64,000 bases of DNA from the NCBI GenBank assembly GCA_964017145.1, contig OZ024843.1:1417001-1481000 (forward strand), read 5' to 3'. This stretch comes from Agrocybe praecox. Taxonomy: Eukaryota; Basidiomycota; Agaricomycetes; Agaricales; Agrocybaceae. The position numbers were made by a program, and so were the translations under genes. Below are positions 54,863-64,000 of this stretch, one piece after another (within the stretch, counting starts at the first letter, position 1; each line of letters opens with the position of its first letter). Under the pieces are notes generated by a model. That model had not been told where the DNA came from, did not search any database, and worked only from the letters and a program-made list of their open reading frames with translations.

Positions 54863-55362
54863 TGTCAGGGTTTCTCTAATTTCTCTTTTATTTTTCTATA
54901 TTTATTTCATATTTTTCCCTTTCCTCATTGTGTAGATATCTTATCTCATATTTCTTTGATTAAATACTTGTTACTTTACATTCTTCTGAGCACAGCCTCG
55001 GGATAACTTTACATAGCTTGTATAGCCTTGCACAGCTTGCATGGCCTTGCACAGCTTACACAGCCTTGCATATCTTTAGCACAGCCTCCTTCATTCTACA
55101 TTATTCTTTTTCTTTCTTTATGATATCATTGTCTTATTCATCATTCTTTGCTTATGATATAATATAGGAATATTCTAGAATACCTGTAGAGTATAAATAC
55201 TGGACCTGTGGGCAGCTGTAGCTTTAGCTTCAATTTTTTAGAATTTCCACTATTATTGGTGTGATCTCTTAGAACCATTGAGTGTCTCTACTTTCTACTC
55301 TCTCTCTCTCTACTTGTCTTTGTTGGTAGCCTTGTCACACTGATTGTAATATTGCCCTGTAA
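54863..55362 (+). mobile_element. Solo LTR 5, old copy with internal array
   Basis: TGTCAGGG start and CCCTGTAA (decayed CCCTGACA) end; duplication ATAAC/ATAGC with one change (54858-54862, 55363-55367). More diverged than the others. It carries a 20-bp array at about 55010-55085 (AGCTTGCATGGCCTTGCAC) missing in the other copies. Confidence 0.8.
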
Positions 55363-55367
55363 ATAGC

Positions 55368-56080
55368 AAATAGAGCAGTTCCTGCCTTCCATAGTCTATC
55401 AGCAGTGATAATGTGTGAATAAAGCATGAGTAATACAAATATACAAATAAAAATGAATAAAGAAATGCATTTTTTCAGGGCCAACAGTCAACTATTGGAT
55501 GGCTATACACAACTTTTCATGTAAAAAATCTAAATCATCTCAGTCAATTAGTTCTTAGGTATGTATCACATAAAAATAAGAATGTTTCCACCAAAACTAT
55601 TTGTAAAGTCTGAAAACAAAGAGATATTATGTAAGCTCATACTGCATTTGATCTTGGATTCTGACATTTGTGCAAATTGACGATAACTTGGGCAGTGCAA
55701 GTGACCGTGCAAACTCACCTAATAATGCCCCAATTATACATAATCTTATGGACTTAGAGTAAAATGTTTCATACATAGACAATGAATTATACCTTATAAT
55801 CAATAACTGCATCTGTGCTATCTATAACTAGCTTATACAGTAATATATCCTTAACCCATTATATATATAATTATGCATGCTTCTATTATTAATAAGAATT
55901 TCATTATTATGGAAGCTAGTGATAAGGATAAGGTCCCCTGCCTAAGTGGCAAATAGTTTAAATGACACCTAAGTGGCCCATTTAGGATTAAGTGACCTTT
56001 TTAAGTGATTAAAAGACTTTCGATTATGTATCCAGCCCAAGTGGTAAATCACCTACACATTACATTCTGTGGAAACACAT
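55368..56080. other. No gene recognised
   Basis: AT-rich, includes AAGTGGC words at 55950-56045. No coding evidence. Confidence 0.3.
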
Positions 56081-56082
56081 TT

Positions 56083-56335
56083 ATCAGAAAAAACACTTTT
56101 GCCAAACGTAATTTTAAGAAAATTTAAAAATAAAAAGGAGTATATAATGCATTCTAAAGGTCCTTAAAGCTCCTTTGGGAAGTTCTGAGTTGCCCTTTAA
56201 GGGTGTTTTAGGCTGCTCTGGGTAGTCTTAAGTAGCCTTGACAATATTACAATACTTTGAGGAAGTCCTATGCACTCTGAATAGCCTTGAGTAGCCTTGA
56301 GTAGCCCTAAATACCCTAACAATAATGTTTCCACA
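56083..56335. repeat. Degraded CATCAGG-like element with GTAGCCTTGA decamers
   Basis: Left edge TATCAGAAAAAACACTTTTGCC resembles the ends of the 34078 MITE. Inside, GTAGCCTTGA/GTAGTCTTAA-type 10-mers recur (56215-56315). The right end is not recognisable. A further decayed piece with TTGCCCTGAGATGCCCTGAG sits at 56680-56725. Confidence 0.5.
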
Positions 56336-56344
56336 ATATACTTA

Positions 56345-56670
56345 ATTATAGTAGCTGCCAAACCTGTAAAATACATCCAGAATGACATCTAAGCAGCCCA
56401 GCAGTTGCTAAGTTATTTATTTGGATGTTTTTACATTAAATAATGGCAATGTGGTTAGAATTGATAAGATCAAAATACAAACACATGACTTTTTACTTGC
56501 CTCTTTTTACATGTTTGGCCTCCACTGATATGATTTTATAGCCTCAAATATGAACAAATAATAAATAAAATATTGGCAACCTTCTACTATATAAGATATG
56601 AAACAAGCAAAACTTGTAAGTTAGCAAGATGACTTTGGACTTTGAAATTTTGAAATAAGGTCTTTTTGTT
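56345..56670 (-). repeat. Partial copy of the 800-bp repeat
   Basis: Inverted relative to copies 1 and 2: AATACAAACACATGACTTTT, GCCTCTTTTTACATG and GGCCTCCACTGATATGATTT match their right half. Confidence 0.6.
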
Positions 56671-56725
56671 TTAAAGTTGCTCTGAGGTGTCCAGAGTTGC
56701 CCTGAGATGCCCTGAGAGCAAAAAT

Positions 56726-58178
56726 AACTAAGAGAGAAGTTTCTGAGGGTGTTTCAAAAGCCATACAAAATCACCCTTCAAGCACAAATTTCACATTTTC
56801 ATACCAAAAAAATATGTATTTGTTTTAATTTTGTATGTACAACAAAACTTAATAAACTTCTACTTAATATATCTATTTTATTCTAACTAATACCACACTT
56901 GATTTATCTCAGCGATATCACTGATGCTCTGCCCAAATGTTGAGAGTTGCATAAGAAATTTCTATATTTGGAAACTTCAACCACTTCCAACATCTAACCT
57001 TCACATCAACCCACCACTACTATGGCCCACACTGTTGTTTATCCTCTGCCACTTCACCATTCAGATTGCTGCCTCAAAATTGCTGCACATATAACCACAA
57101 GGACCACAACAAGTACAGCCACAAGTAATTATGCAAGCAGCATGGCCATGGCAACAATGAACAGCAAGAGTGATGATGCAGGTGACAAGATGTGATGAAA
57201 ACAGTGAAAGGTACTGCATGTGGAGAATACGTAGACAAGAAGCAACTAAGGAGACAATAGCAGTACAGGTCCAGTGTATAATGTCCAGAAAGATCAGGAA
57301 TCTGCGTTGCATGCAATTTTACTGTCTGTCATATTTTGAGATTATGAGCTATATGTGTATGGAAACAATCAGTTGGTCTGAGTCACCTTCCCAATTGCTT
57401 CACATACTATTGGCTGGAGCTGGTACAACCTATTTCTTTAGCAAGATCATTAAAGTTGCAAGTCCAGAGAGAAACAATGTTTTTAATGAGGTTTTGCTAA
57501 ACCAAGAGGTACAAATTTTCTCAATGTTGACTATTGCATAAACATCATACTTGGTCATTGATTTTTTTGACAAACTTTTGGATACATCTGGAACTGATTG
57601 TTTTCTGCTTCATATTAACCAAGACTAGCCCATATCAGAATTATTTTCTAAATTGTCAAGATATTGTACACTATCTGCGAGAAAACTTTGTAGAGCCAGA
57701 ACTGACTGATTTTATTTTGAAGGACAACCAAGACTGATGACCAAAACATGTGCTCTATATCATGCAGTAATTTTGGTTTGTCATTACCCATTTTCTTCAA
57801 TGCCTAAGTAGATATCAATATTGGTAAACTGAAAGTCATATTGAGGCTATATCAATTATGATAATTTCAAATTTGCTGCATGAAGGGCTGCACAACCCAT
57901 TGTCCATAAGCAGAAATAATGCAGTGAGCAAACCACAAAGAAACAAGATTGTCCAAAGATGCATCTCCTTTATATTTCTGATGGCAGAGACCATATCATT
58001 CAATATATTTTCTTTTTTATACATATATAAAATTCAATATAAACAAAAAAGGGAAGGATAAGAACAAAATATTGATAAAATCAGAATATTTTTGATTACA
58101 ACAAACATTGCTCAATGATTCATCTTCTCTTCAGTTGATGCAAACTGAACATTTTTTAGGATCTTGCAAAGTTCAATT
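56726..58178. other. Unassigned, one 123-codon frame
   Basis: A plus-strand frame at 57170-57541 (with LHILLAGAGTTYFFSKIIKV) and another at 57534-57737 show no domain. They may be relics of one gene; I cannot name it. Confidence 0.3.
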
Positions 58179-58180
58179 TA

Positions 58181-58395
58181 CAGTGAGAGACAAAACCATT
58201 CAAATGTTTTTCAAAGTTGAACTGTTGCACAAATAACTTGAGACTAGGTGGTCCAAATTGGTTGAAATTTTGAGGCAAGGTAGGTTAGAATACGAGTAAC
58301 ATATGACAATTTGTTTTATTACATAATCTTGTTTTATTTCCACGATATTAATATATTACTAGTACATATACATTTGAACCTATTCTCCTCTCTTA
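58181..58395. mobile_element. Solo Tc1-like end of a second family, about 215 bp
   Basis: TA then CAGTGAGAGACAAAACCATT at the outer side; at 58370-58395 an inverted, diverged copy of the same site (ACATTTGAACC...CTCTCTTA). Length and layout equal the 213-bp Tc1 end, but the sequence between differs. No transposase nearby. Confidence 0.6.
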
Positions 58396-58523
58396 GGCCA
58401 CCAATAGTGTATAGGCCCGAAACAAAATTTTGTTTATTATCTGACACAAAATACATAGTATAAGTATCTGGGACAACCTCATCAACTACAGGTGAATTTT
58501 CCTTCCCCTTTGCGGGCTAATAC

Positions 58524-58943
58524 TGTCAGGGTTTCCCCTATTTTCCTCTATTTTTATATATTTATTTCGCATTTTTCCCTTTCTTAATTATGTAGATATC
58601 TTATCTCTTTTACATCTTTGATTATCTCCTTGATTATCTCCTTGATTATCTCTTAGATCCTTGATTAGATACTTATCATCTTTATTTCCCATGAGCACTG
58701 CCTCAATTGCTCCACATCATTCTTCTCCTTGTTTCATGATGTCATTGTCTTATTCATCATTCCTTTATGATGTCATTGTCTTACTCATCCTTCTGTTTCA
58801 TGATGTAATGTAGGAATATTCTAGAATAGCTGTAGGATATATATACTGGACATGTAGGTAGCTGTAGCCCCAGCTTCAATCTCTTAGGATATCCACTATC
58901 ATTGGTGTGATCTCTTGGAACCATTGAGTGTCTCTCTCTCTCT

Positions 58944-58981
<38 letters not shown>

Positions 58982-59032
58982 CTTTGTCTTTGTTGGTGGC
59001 CTTGTCACACTGATCTTAGTGTTGCCCTGACA
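58524..59032 (+). mobile_element. Solo LTR 6, 509 bp, TSD AATAC
   Basis: TGTCAGGG...CCCTGACA with exact AATAC at 58519-58523 and 59033-59037. Long CT microsatellite at 58930-58980. Inserted next to, and in opposite orientation to, the gag relic. Confidence 0.92.
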
Positions 59033-59321
59033 AATACAGTCCATTGGCAGGCCTGTTGTTATTCCTGCTTGAGAATCTTTGCACATCTCTGCTTTTGTTC
59101 CTGGGTCGCCAACGAAGCTTGATACTTCATGTCAACAACCCTTCCTCATTTCCCTGGTTGATTAAATTGTAAAGATGGTTGAGCTCATTTGGATCATATG
59201 TTTGCCCAGTGATGTCCTCAACATCAACCACATTGACGTTAACAATAGCTGCTGCTGCTTGTTCAGCTTAGCGGCAAATGGTTTGTGCAATAGATTGCCA
59301 TTTGTGCTTGAGGGCTGGGAC

Positions 59322-60475
59322 TCAGGGTTTGGTGCACGGCAAGCGCAAATGAGACTGGTATCCGCAAGTCCAGCACTTTCCAGATGTGAATAAGGCTGTG
59401 CCTGGAGTGAGGGGGTATGGCCGTACTTCACTAGATCTGCTTTGTCCATGAGTGGTGTGCCAATCTGTGATCTGCTCATTATACTTTGCATTGCTGTCAG
59501 CTGTGTTGGGTTGCATAGGTAATGCTTTTCGCAGAACATCGGTGAGGTGTTCATGTGGTGGTTTTTCTGTGAAGCTGCTAGGAATGGTGCTGTGTGAGTG
59601 CTGTGACTGGTAGGTAATGTTGGTTGGAATGTATTGAAGTTGGCTGGGTTTGAAGTTGATGTTTTGGAAGGTGGCCTCGAGGGCCTTACTCGGTATGTCT
59701 GGGGTTGACATGGGCATGAATCTCCAAGTCCATTCATGTTCCTCTTCTACTTGATCCATTAGCTTTTTAAGTGTGATTGCTCTGACATTGTTGCAAAGTT
59801 TGGTCCAGGTCATAGGCTTGAGGCCGATGAGTTTGATGATTGCCTTTGGCAAGTTCTTTTGCACACCCAGAATGAGCAGATTTCCTGTGTTGGGAACATC
59901 ATTTGCAAGTCTTTCTACCTTGTCAGCCCACACAATGTATGTCAGTTCTTCTTCTTCTTCTTTACTAGTCATCAGGAAAAACACTTTTTGCCCTGGACTG
60001 CCCTGGGCTGCCCTTGGCTATCCTGGATTGCCCTGGATTGCCCTGACTGCTCTGGATTGCCCTGACTGCCCTGGACTGCCCTGGGACACCCTAAGGCAGT
60101 CCAGGGCAGTCTGGGCAAAAAGTGTGTTTCCTGATATAGCTGCTACCTGTTGTTCAAGGTCTGAAGGTTTCAGAATTGTGGCATCGAGGAGTACCTGTTT
60201 CTCTGCCATAATTTTGCGATAATGGGTTTAACAAGCCATCGAACTGAGAAGGCGGCTTGAACGGTGATAAACATTGCTGTATCAGCCTGGGTTAAGGTGG
60301 ACCAACACTTATCTGCCGGTGACTTTGCTTTGAGAGATAGCTGAAAGAAGCGAACCTTGTCAGCTTTGGGCATTGATGTTTTCAGCATAATGATTTTTTC
60401 CAGGCAATTCATAAAGTCTTGCAGATCTTGGTTGTCTGGCTTTCCTGTGAATGATATGTTGGACAGATCAGCCAT
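59322..60475 (-). pseudogene. Retrotransposon gag (capsid and zinc knuckle) relic
   Basis: Start MADLSNISFTGKPDNQDLQD and the helical capsid part (KADKVRFFQLSLKAKSPADK) fit fungal LTR-retrotransposon gag. A frameshift follows near 60235, then AEKQVLLDATILKPSDLEQQ is cut by a CATCAGG MITE (59970-60137) and the frame resumes as TSKEEEEELTYIVWADKVER, WTKLCNNVRAITLKKLMDQV and a zinc knuckle CWTCGYQSHLRLPC whose spacing is off the usual C-x2-C-x4-H-x4-C. Coding-like sequence continues weakly to 59160. No protease or reverse transcriptase. Confidence 0.75.
59970..60137. mobile_element. CATCAGG MITE inside gag relic
   Basis: Ends CATCAGGAAAAACACTTTTTG and CAAAAAGTGTGTTTCCTGATA; inside GCCCTGGACT/AGGGCAGTCC 10-mers. 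Second copy of the 34078 family. Confidence 0.88.
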
Positions 60476-61384
60476 GACAATGCCAAAATTGTTGTGATAG
60501 GGAATGGGCTGCAGAATTAATGACTGTGGAAGCAGCGGTTGTGGAAAAGATAATAGTCCCAGAGGTAATAATGGTGAGGTGCTATTACTAAATACTGCTG
60601 GAGATCAAGTATAAGGTGTAACAGATGGTGAAGAAGTTAATGTGGATTCTGAGATATCTGAAGACATTGTTGGGCTGCGGGTGCCAGGTGAACTGGCTAT
60701 TATCTCAGGAATATAGTGATTGCTGCCATCTCTTTCCAGATTTGTAATAGGCCTGCATAGTGCAAGATGCGGCCAGGATGAATTGATCTGGAATGTGAAA
60801 CAGTGGAGGACAGCCTTTCGACACAGAGTGTATTCAGTGGGAAAAAGTCACAATTTCTGATAGGTTCAGGTGCAGTGGCTTGTTTATCAGTAATTTGAAA
60901 CATTGTATTCAATGAAAATAAAATGAAAGAAGCTCAGAATTGCTTTGTTGTCACCAAATGGAGCAGTCTGATCTGCCAGCAGCGGTGGACTCTGGTGAGA
61001 AAGGTGTTTATTCTCAGTGACAGTGTACACACCGGATAGTCACTGGCAATATCTGTATGTACATAGTTTAATCTATGTACGTGCCATGAATCTAATCTAG
61101 TTATTGTTTAATCTAGAGACTGTGGGCAGATTTTACTGCCACAACATGACATAATTTACAAAAGAATTGGTATACACAAGTATTTGCTCAGTGTTTGTCC
61201 AATAGATTTGGGCATGATGCAGGCAGTTGTGAAGTATGCAGTTATCCTTCAACCACTGATCCATGTATTGCTCAAGCTCTTTTATCCAGCTTTCCAAAAC
61301 CTTCATTAGCTCTACAAAGGTTTGCAACTTGGAAGTGAAATAGCTATGTAAGTCATATTCTTATATGACATGTTTGTAGTTGTC
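60476..61384. other. Upstream of gag relic
   Basis: Should hold leader and 5' LTR of the gag element in minus orientation. A possible LTR edge TGCTCCA/TGGAGC lies near 60958-60965, but no matching second LTR is in the window. Confidence 0.3.
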
Positions 61385-61450
61385 AGACTCAGTGCATATA
61401 TCCAGAATGACAACTGCCAGGTGTAGTAATTGCCAGATTCATCTGTTCCA
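61385..61450. repeat. Isolated end of the 800-bp repeat family
   Basis: CATATATCCAGAATGACAACTGCCAGG and related words match the inverted ends of copies 1 and 2. Confidence 0.45.
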
Positions 61451-62600
61451 CTGCTGTATGCTTGACTGATTATGTGCTGTGACTGGTTACAAGTTTTTAC
61501 TTGTAAAAGTGAAGTCTTTTAATTCTTAAAGCCAACTCATACAAAAATGTGTACATGCTGTTTTCCCCATAAAAATAAGTGATTTAATTCTTATACTATT
61601 TCTAGCTTATACCTTTTGATATTAACATAACTACATATCTATACTACTTTGACATGTTTTGCATCTAACATATCAAATTTGGGTGCCACATAATGGCTGT
61701 GCAATATTTTTGTATGCAGATTTTGTGGATAAGATTAACTTATTTTTCTAATTACATTGAAGGATGTGATCTAGAATCATTTTTGGCCTTTGTTCAGAAT
61801 CTTAAAATTGGAATTTTAAGATGTCCAGCTGCCTAATATTACAAACTTGAATGTAGTTACAGCAGAGAGAGAGCATACTTATGTTCCAACAATGTTCTGA
61901 ATTTCTGTGAGGTCATCTGTTGTTATGTTGAGCAGAGAATATGGACCATGTTTGACAACTAAGACCAGTATATATGAGTAAGGGTTCATTATCATACTTA
62001 TTTTGCTGATAATAGCATTGTAGTGCCTCTCTACTGACCCATATGTCCGCATTTTTTATGTTGAAAAATTTGAAATCAAATGAAACATTCAGCAGACTAA
62101 CTTGATTAACAAAATAGATTGTGTACAAAATGACAATGCTGTTGGTGTTCTGAAATATTACAATAATGCTCAAATCATCCAAATTGACTATATGGGGCGA
62201 GACCAAAGAAAAAACCCTTATTCACATTTGTAATGTGAGCTCACTTAGGTTGTTCACCCATATATAGCTGATGTCACACAATATTGGTACAATGTGTACA
62301 AATTCACAGTGTGATTCAAATAACATGCTCTTGAACCTTGTGAAAATGTATTATTAATTAGCAATAACTTGTAAATCAGATGCAACATAATTTCTTATGA
62401 GTCTATAAGAGTGCAATTCATTAATAATATTAATAATGTTCAAATCACACATGTAGAACTAAATAGAGCTGTTTTGTTTTTTGTTTTTTAAGAGATGGTT
62501 GTGTACTTTATATTATTTTTATAAGTCTGATAAAAACAAAATATTAGAGCAAGATATTCTGAAACAAATACTGGATATACAAAAAAAATGGTGATATAAT
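61451..62600. other. No gene recognised
   Basis: AT-rich; the longest minus frame (61913-62206) has no domain. Confidence 0.3.
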
Positions 62601-62860
62601 ACAAAATTAAATAATATGGCCCAAATTGGGGCTCACAATAAATAACAGAATATGAAGCAGAAGATTTATTAATCAATAGCAACATTATGATAGAGTAGTG
62701 TTGGTGTGAGAGATATAATATATTTACTATGTACTGTGCCATATCCCTCCATTCACTGGCTTTGTAGGATGATGCTTGAGCAAGCACCGTCTCCTTTAGC
62801 TGTTTTGGCAGATGGACTTTTGTTATCGCATAACATGTCTTGCAATTCAACTATTAATCT
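62601..62860 (-). pseudogene. Possible CACTA-type transposon protein fragment
   Basis: Minus-strand piece HLPKQLKETVLAQASSYKAS followed by EWRDMAQY recalls the LP...KASEWR block near the C-terminus of Agaricomycete CACTA-like transposon proteins. Too short for certainty. Confidence 0.3.
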
Positions 62861-63118
62861 TGATGCTTAGGCAGCTCTGCATCTGTATCAGAGCATCCTT
62901 GTGCATGCCTGCTGTCTTGCATGGGCTAAGGCCAGAGATTCAAAGCCTCTGTAGATATGCCTGGAAATAACCCCTAGGTTGGACGACAAAATACAGATGA
63001 GAACCTGCAGTAAGATATATAGTAAGTGTTTTGTTTGTAATAACAAAGCTCAATAAACTCATGTTGATGTGCATAAGGAAGAGCATTATGTGCATCTCAA
63101 TGGGTTAAGAAAGAAATA

Positions 63119-64000
63119 CAGTGGGGGACAAAACCGTTACAATGTTTTGTACATTTCAAGTAAACCAGAAATAACTTGGGAACCAGGCAAGCTAGAACCT
63201 TGAAATTTTAAATGTAGATAGCCCTGGATGTTATCTACCCAAACATATGTCAATGATTATGTAAGCACAATTTTTTCCCACACTACAAATTATTTAAAAG
63301 TTCAAGTACATTGTAACGGTTTTGTCCCTCTCAGCCAAATCACCTGACTTTGTTGATTACACCCAAATAAGTGCAAATAAAATCATGTGATTGGTTGGGA
63401 AAATGTATATATACTCTTGTACAATGCTTGTGGCCCCTCACAACTCATTATTTCACTATGCACTGCATTACTACTGCCCAATGCACCCACGTCATTCATC
63501 TTTTTACCCAAGGTCATTCTGCTCACCAAATTGAAGCTATTACTGGTTGTTCTATTGCCTATATATCCTGTATCTGCAACAGATACTGCTCTGACCTTCC
63601 CAAGTCCACTGGTGGTCGTCCTTGCAAGCTTTCACCATCCAATATCAAATATGCCATATGCCTTATCTCTTCTCACAAGGCTGAAAATGCTGTTGAGGTT
63701 GCCAAAACCTTGAAAGACATTACCAACCAGTCCCTATCATCAAAGACTGTTTGCAGAGCACTTCGGAGCACTGGATTAAAGGCTGTAGTCAAGAAGAAAT
63801 GGCCTTTTCTCTCCAAACGACATAGGAAGGAACATATGGACTTTGCAATGAGCCATATACACTGGACTGTTGATAACTGGAAGCGTGTTGTCTACACAGA
63901 TGAGACCAAAGTCAATTGTTTGGGGTCAGATGGGAGGAAGTGGGTGTGAAAAATGCCAGGAGAGGGGCTTAGTGATAGGCTGGTAGAGGGCACAGTCAAA
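63119..64000 (+). mobile_element. Tc1/mariner element copy 2 (cut by window end)
   Basis: TA at 63117-63118, then CAGTGGGGGACAAAACCG and a left end identical, as far as I compared, to the 5' end of copy 1. Same inner inverted site near 63300-63330. Confidence 0.93.
63371..63949 (+). pseudogene. Tc1 transposase N-terminal part, copy 2
   Basis: 192 codons identical in translation to copy 1: helix-turn-helix (GHSAHQIEAITGCSIAYIS), GGRPCKLSP, and the first catalytic Asp in VVYTDETKVN. It ends at the same TGA as copy 1, where relatives have Trp, and the frame continues after it (KMPGEGLSDRLVEGTV) to the window edge. Confidence 0.88.

Noticed and set aside
58781..59086. Repeated ORFs reading RPPTKTKQER...
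   Set aside because: They lie in all solo LTRs and translate the CT microsatellite backwards; not a gene family.
59322..59400. LTR 6 as the 3' LTR of the gag relic
   Set aside because: Orientation is opposite (its TATA-like block points plus, gag reads minus) and it has its own 5-bp duplication.

Overview
The window looks like nuclear DNA of a filamentous basidiomycete, most likely an Agaricomycete. Its genes are split by 45-65 nt GT-AG introns, and its protein set (NACHT NTPase, KEX1 carboxypeptidase, YEATS protein, COX7A, CSN12/PCI protein, Ser/Pro-rich unknowns) fits that group. The order cannot be fixed from sequence alone.

The window has two halves with a sharp border near 26 kb. Positions 1-25.6 kb are gene-dense and almost free of repeats. 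In order they hold: a truncated YEATS/Yaf9-like gene (-); COX7A (+), sharing a 125-bp divergent promoter with it; an unknown 374-aa protein (+); a DsbA/thioredoxin-fold protein (-), divergent to a CSN12/PCID2-like PCI protein (+); a NACHT NTPase (+); two unrelated tail-anchored proteins (-), one with a small CxxC...HxxC motif; an unknown 384-aa protein (-); KEX1 (-), divergent to an ER thioredoxin-like membrane protein (+); a Ser-rich CCHC protein (+); and a 780-aa disordered protein (+). Exon structures were worked out by hand, and the reading frame closes in every gene where I counted it.

Positions 26-64 kb are a nested graveyard of mobile elements and broken genes. I could delimit, by target-site duplications, a 5.5-kb hAT element (8-bp TSD), a 646-bp hAT-type MITE (8-bp TSD), a 5'-truncated LINE (12-bp TSD), one complete and one cut-off Tc1/mariner copy (TA), six solo LTRs of one family (5-bp TSDs), and TA-flanked elements ending in CATCAGG. 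The CATCAGG elements interrupt a hAT exon and a host-like ORF, and taking them out closes both frames. Host-gene relics between them include a PUF (Pumilio) gene split by LTRs, a second PUF fragment, and a beta-propeller gene that is intact except for one TAG.

Most unusual signals: (1) each 213-bp Tc1 end contains a second, inverted copy of the terminal site at its inner edge, and solo 213-215-bp ends of two Tc1-like families lie elsewhere in the window; (2) several unrelated short elements are built of family-specific ~10-bp repeats; (3) stop codons at predicted Trp positions (TGG to TGA/TAG) recur in the Tc1 transposase and the propeller gene; (4) an AT-rich array has a ~42-bp period.
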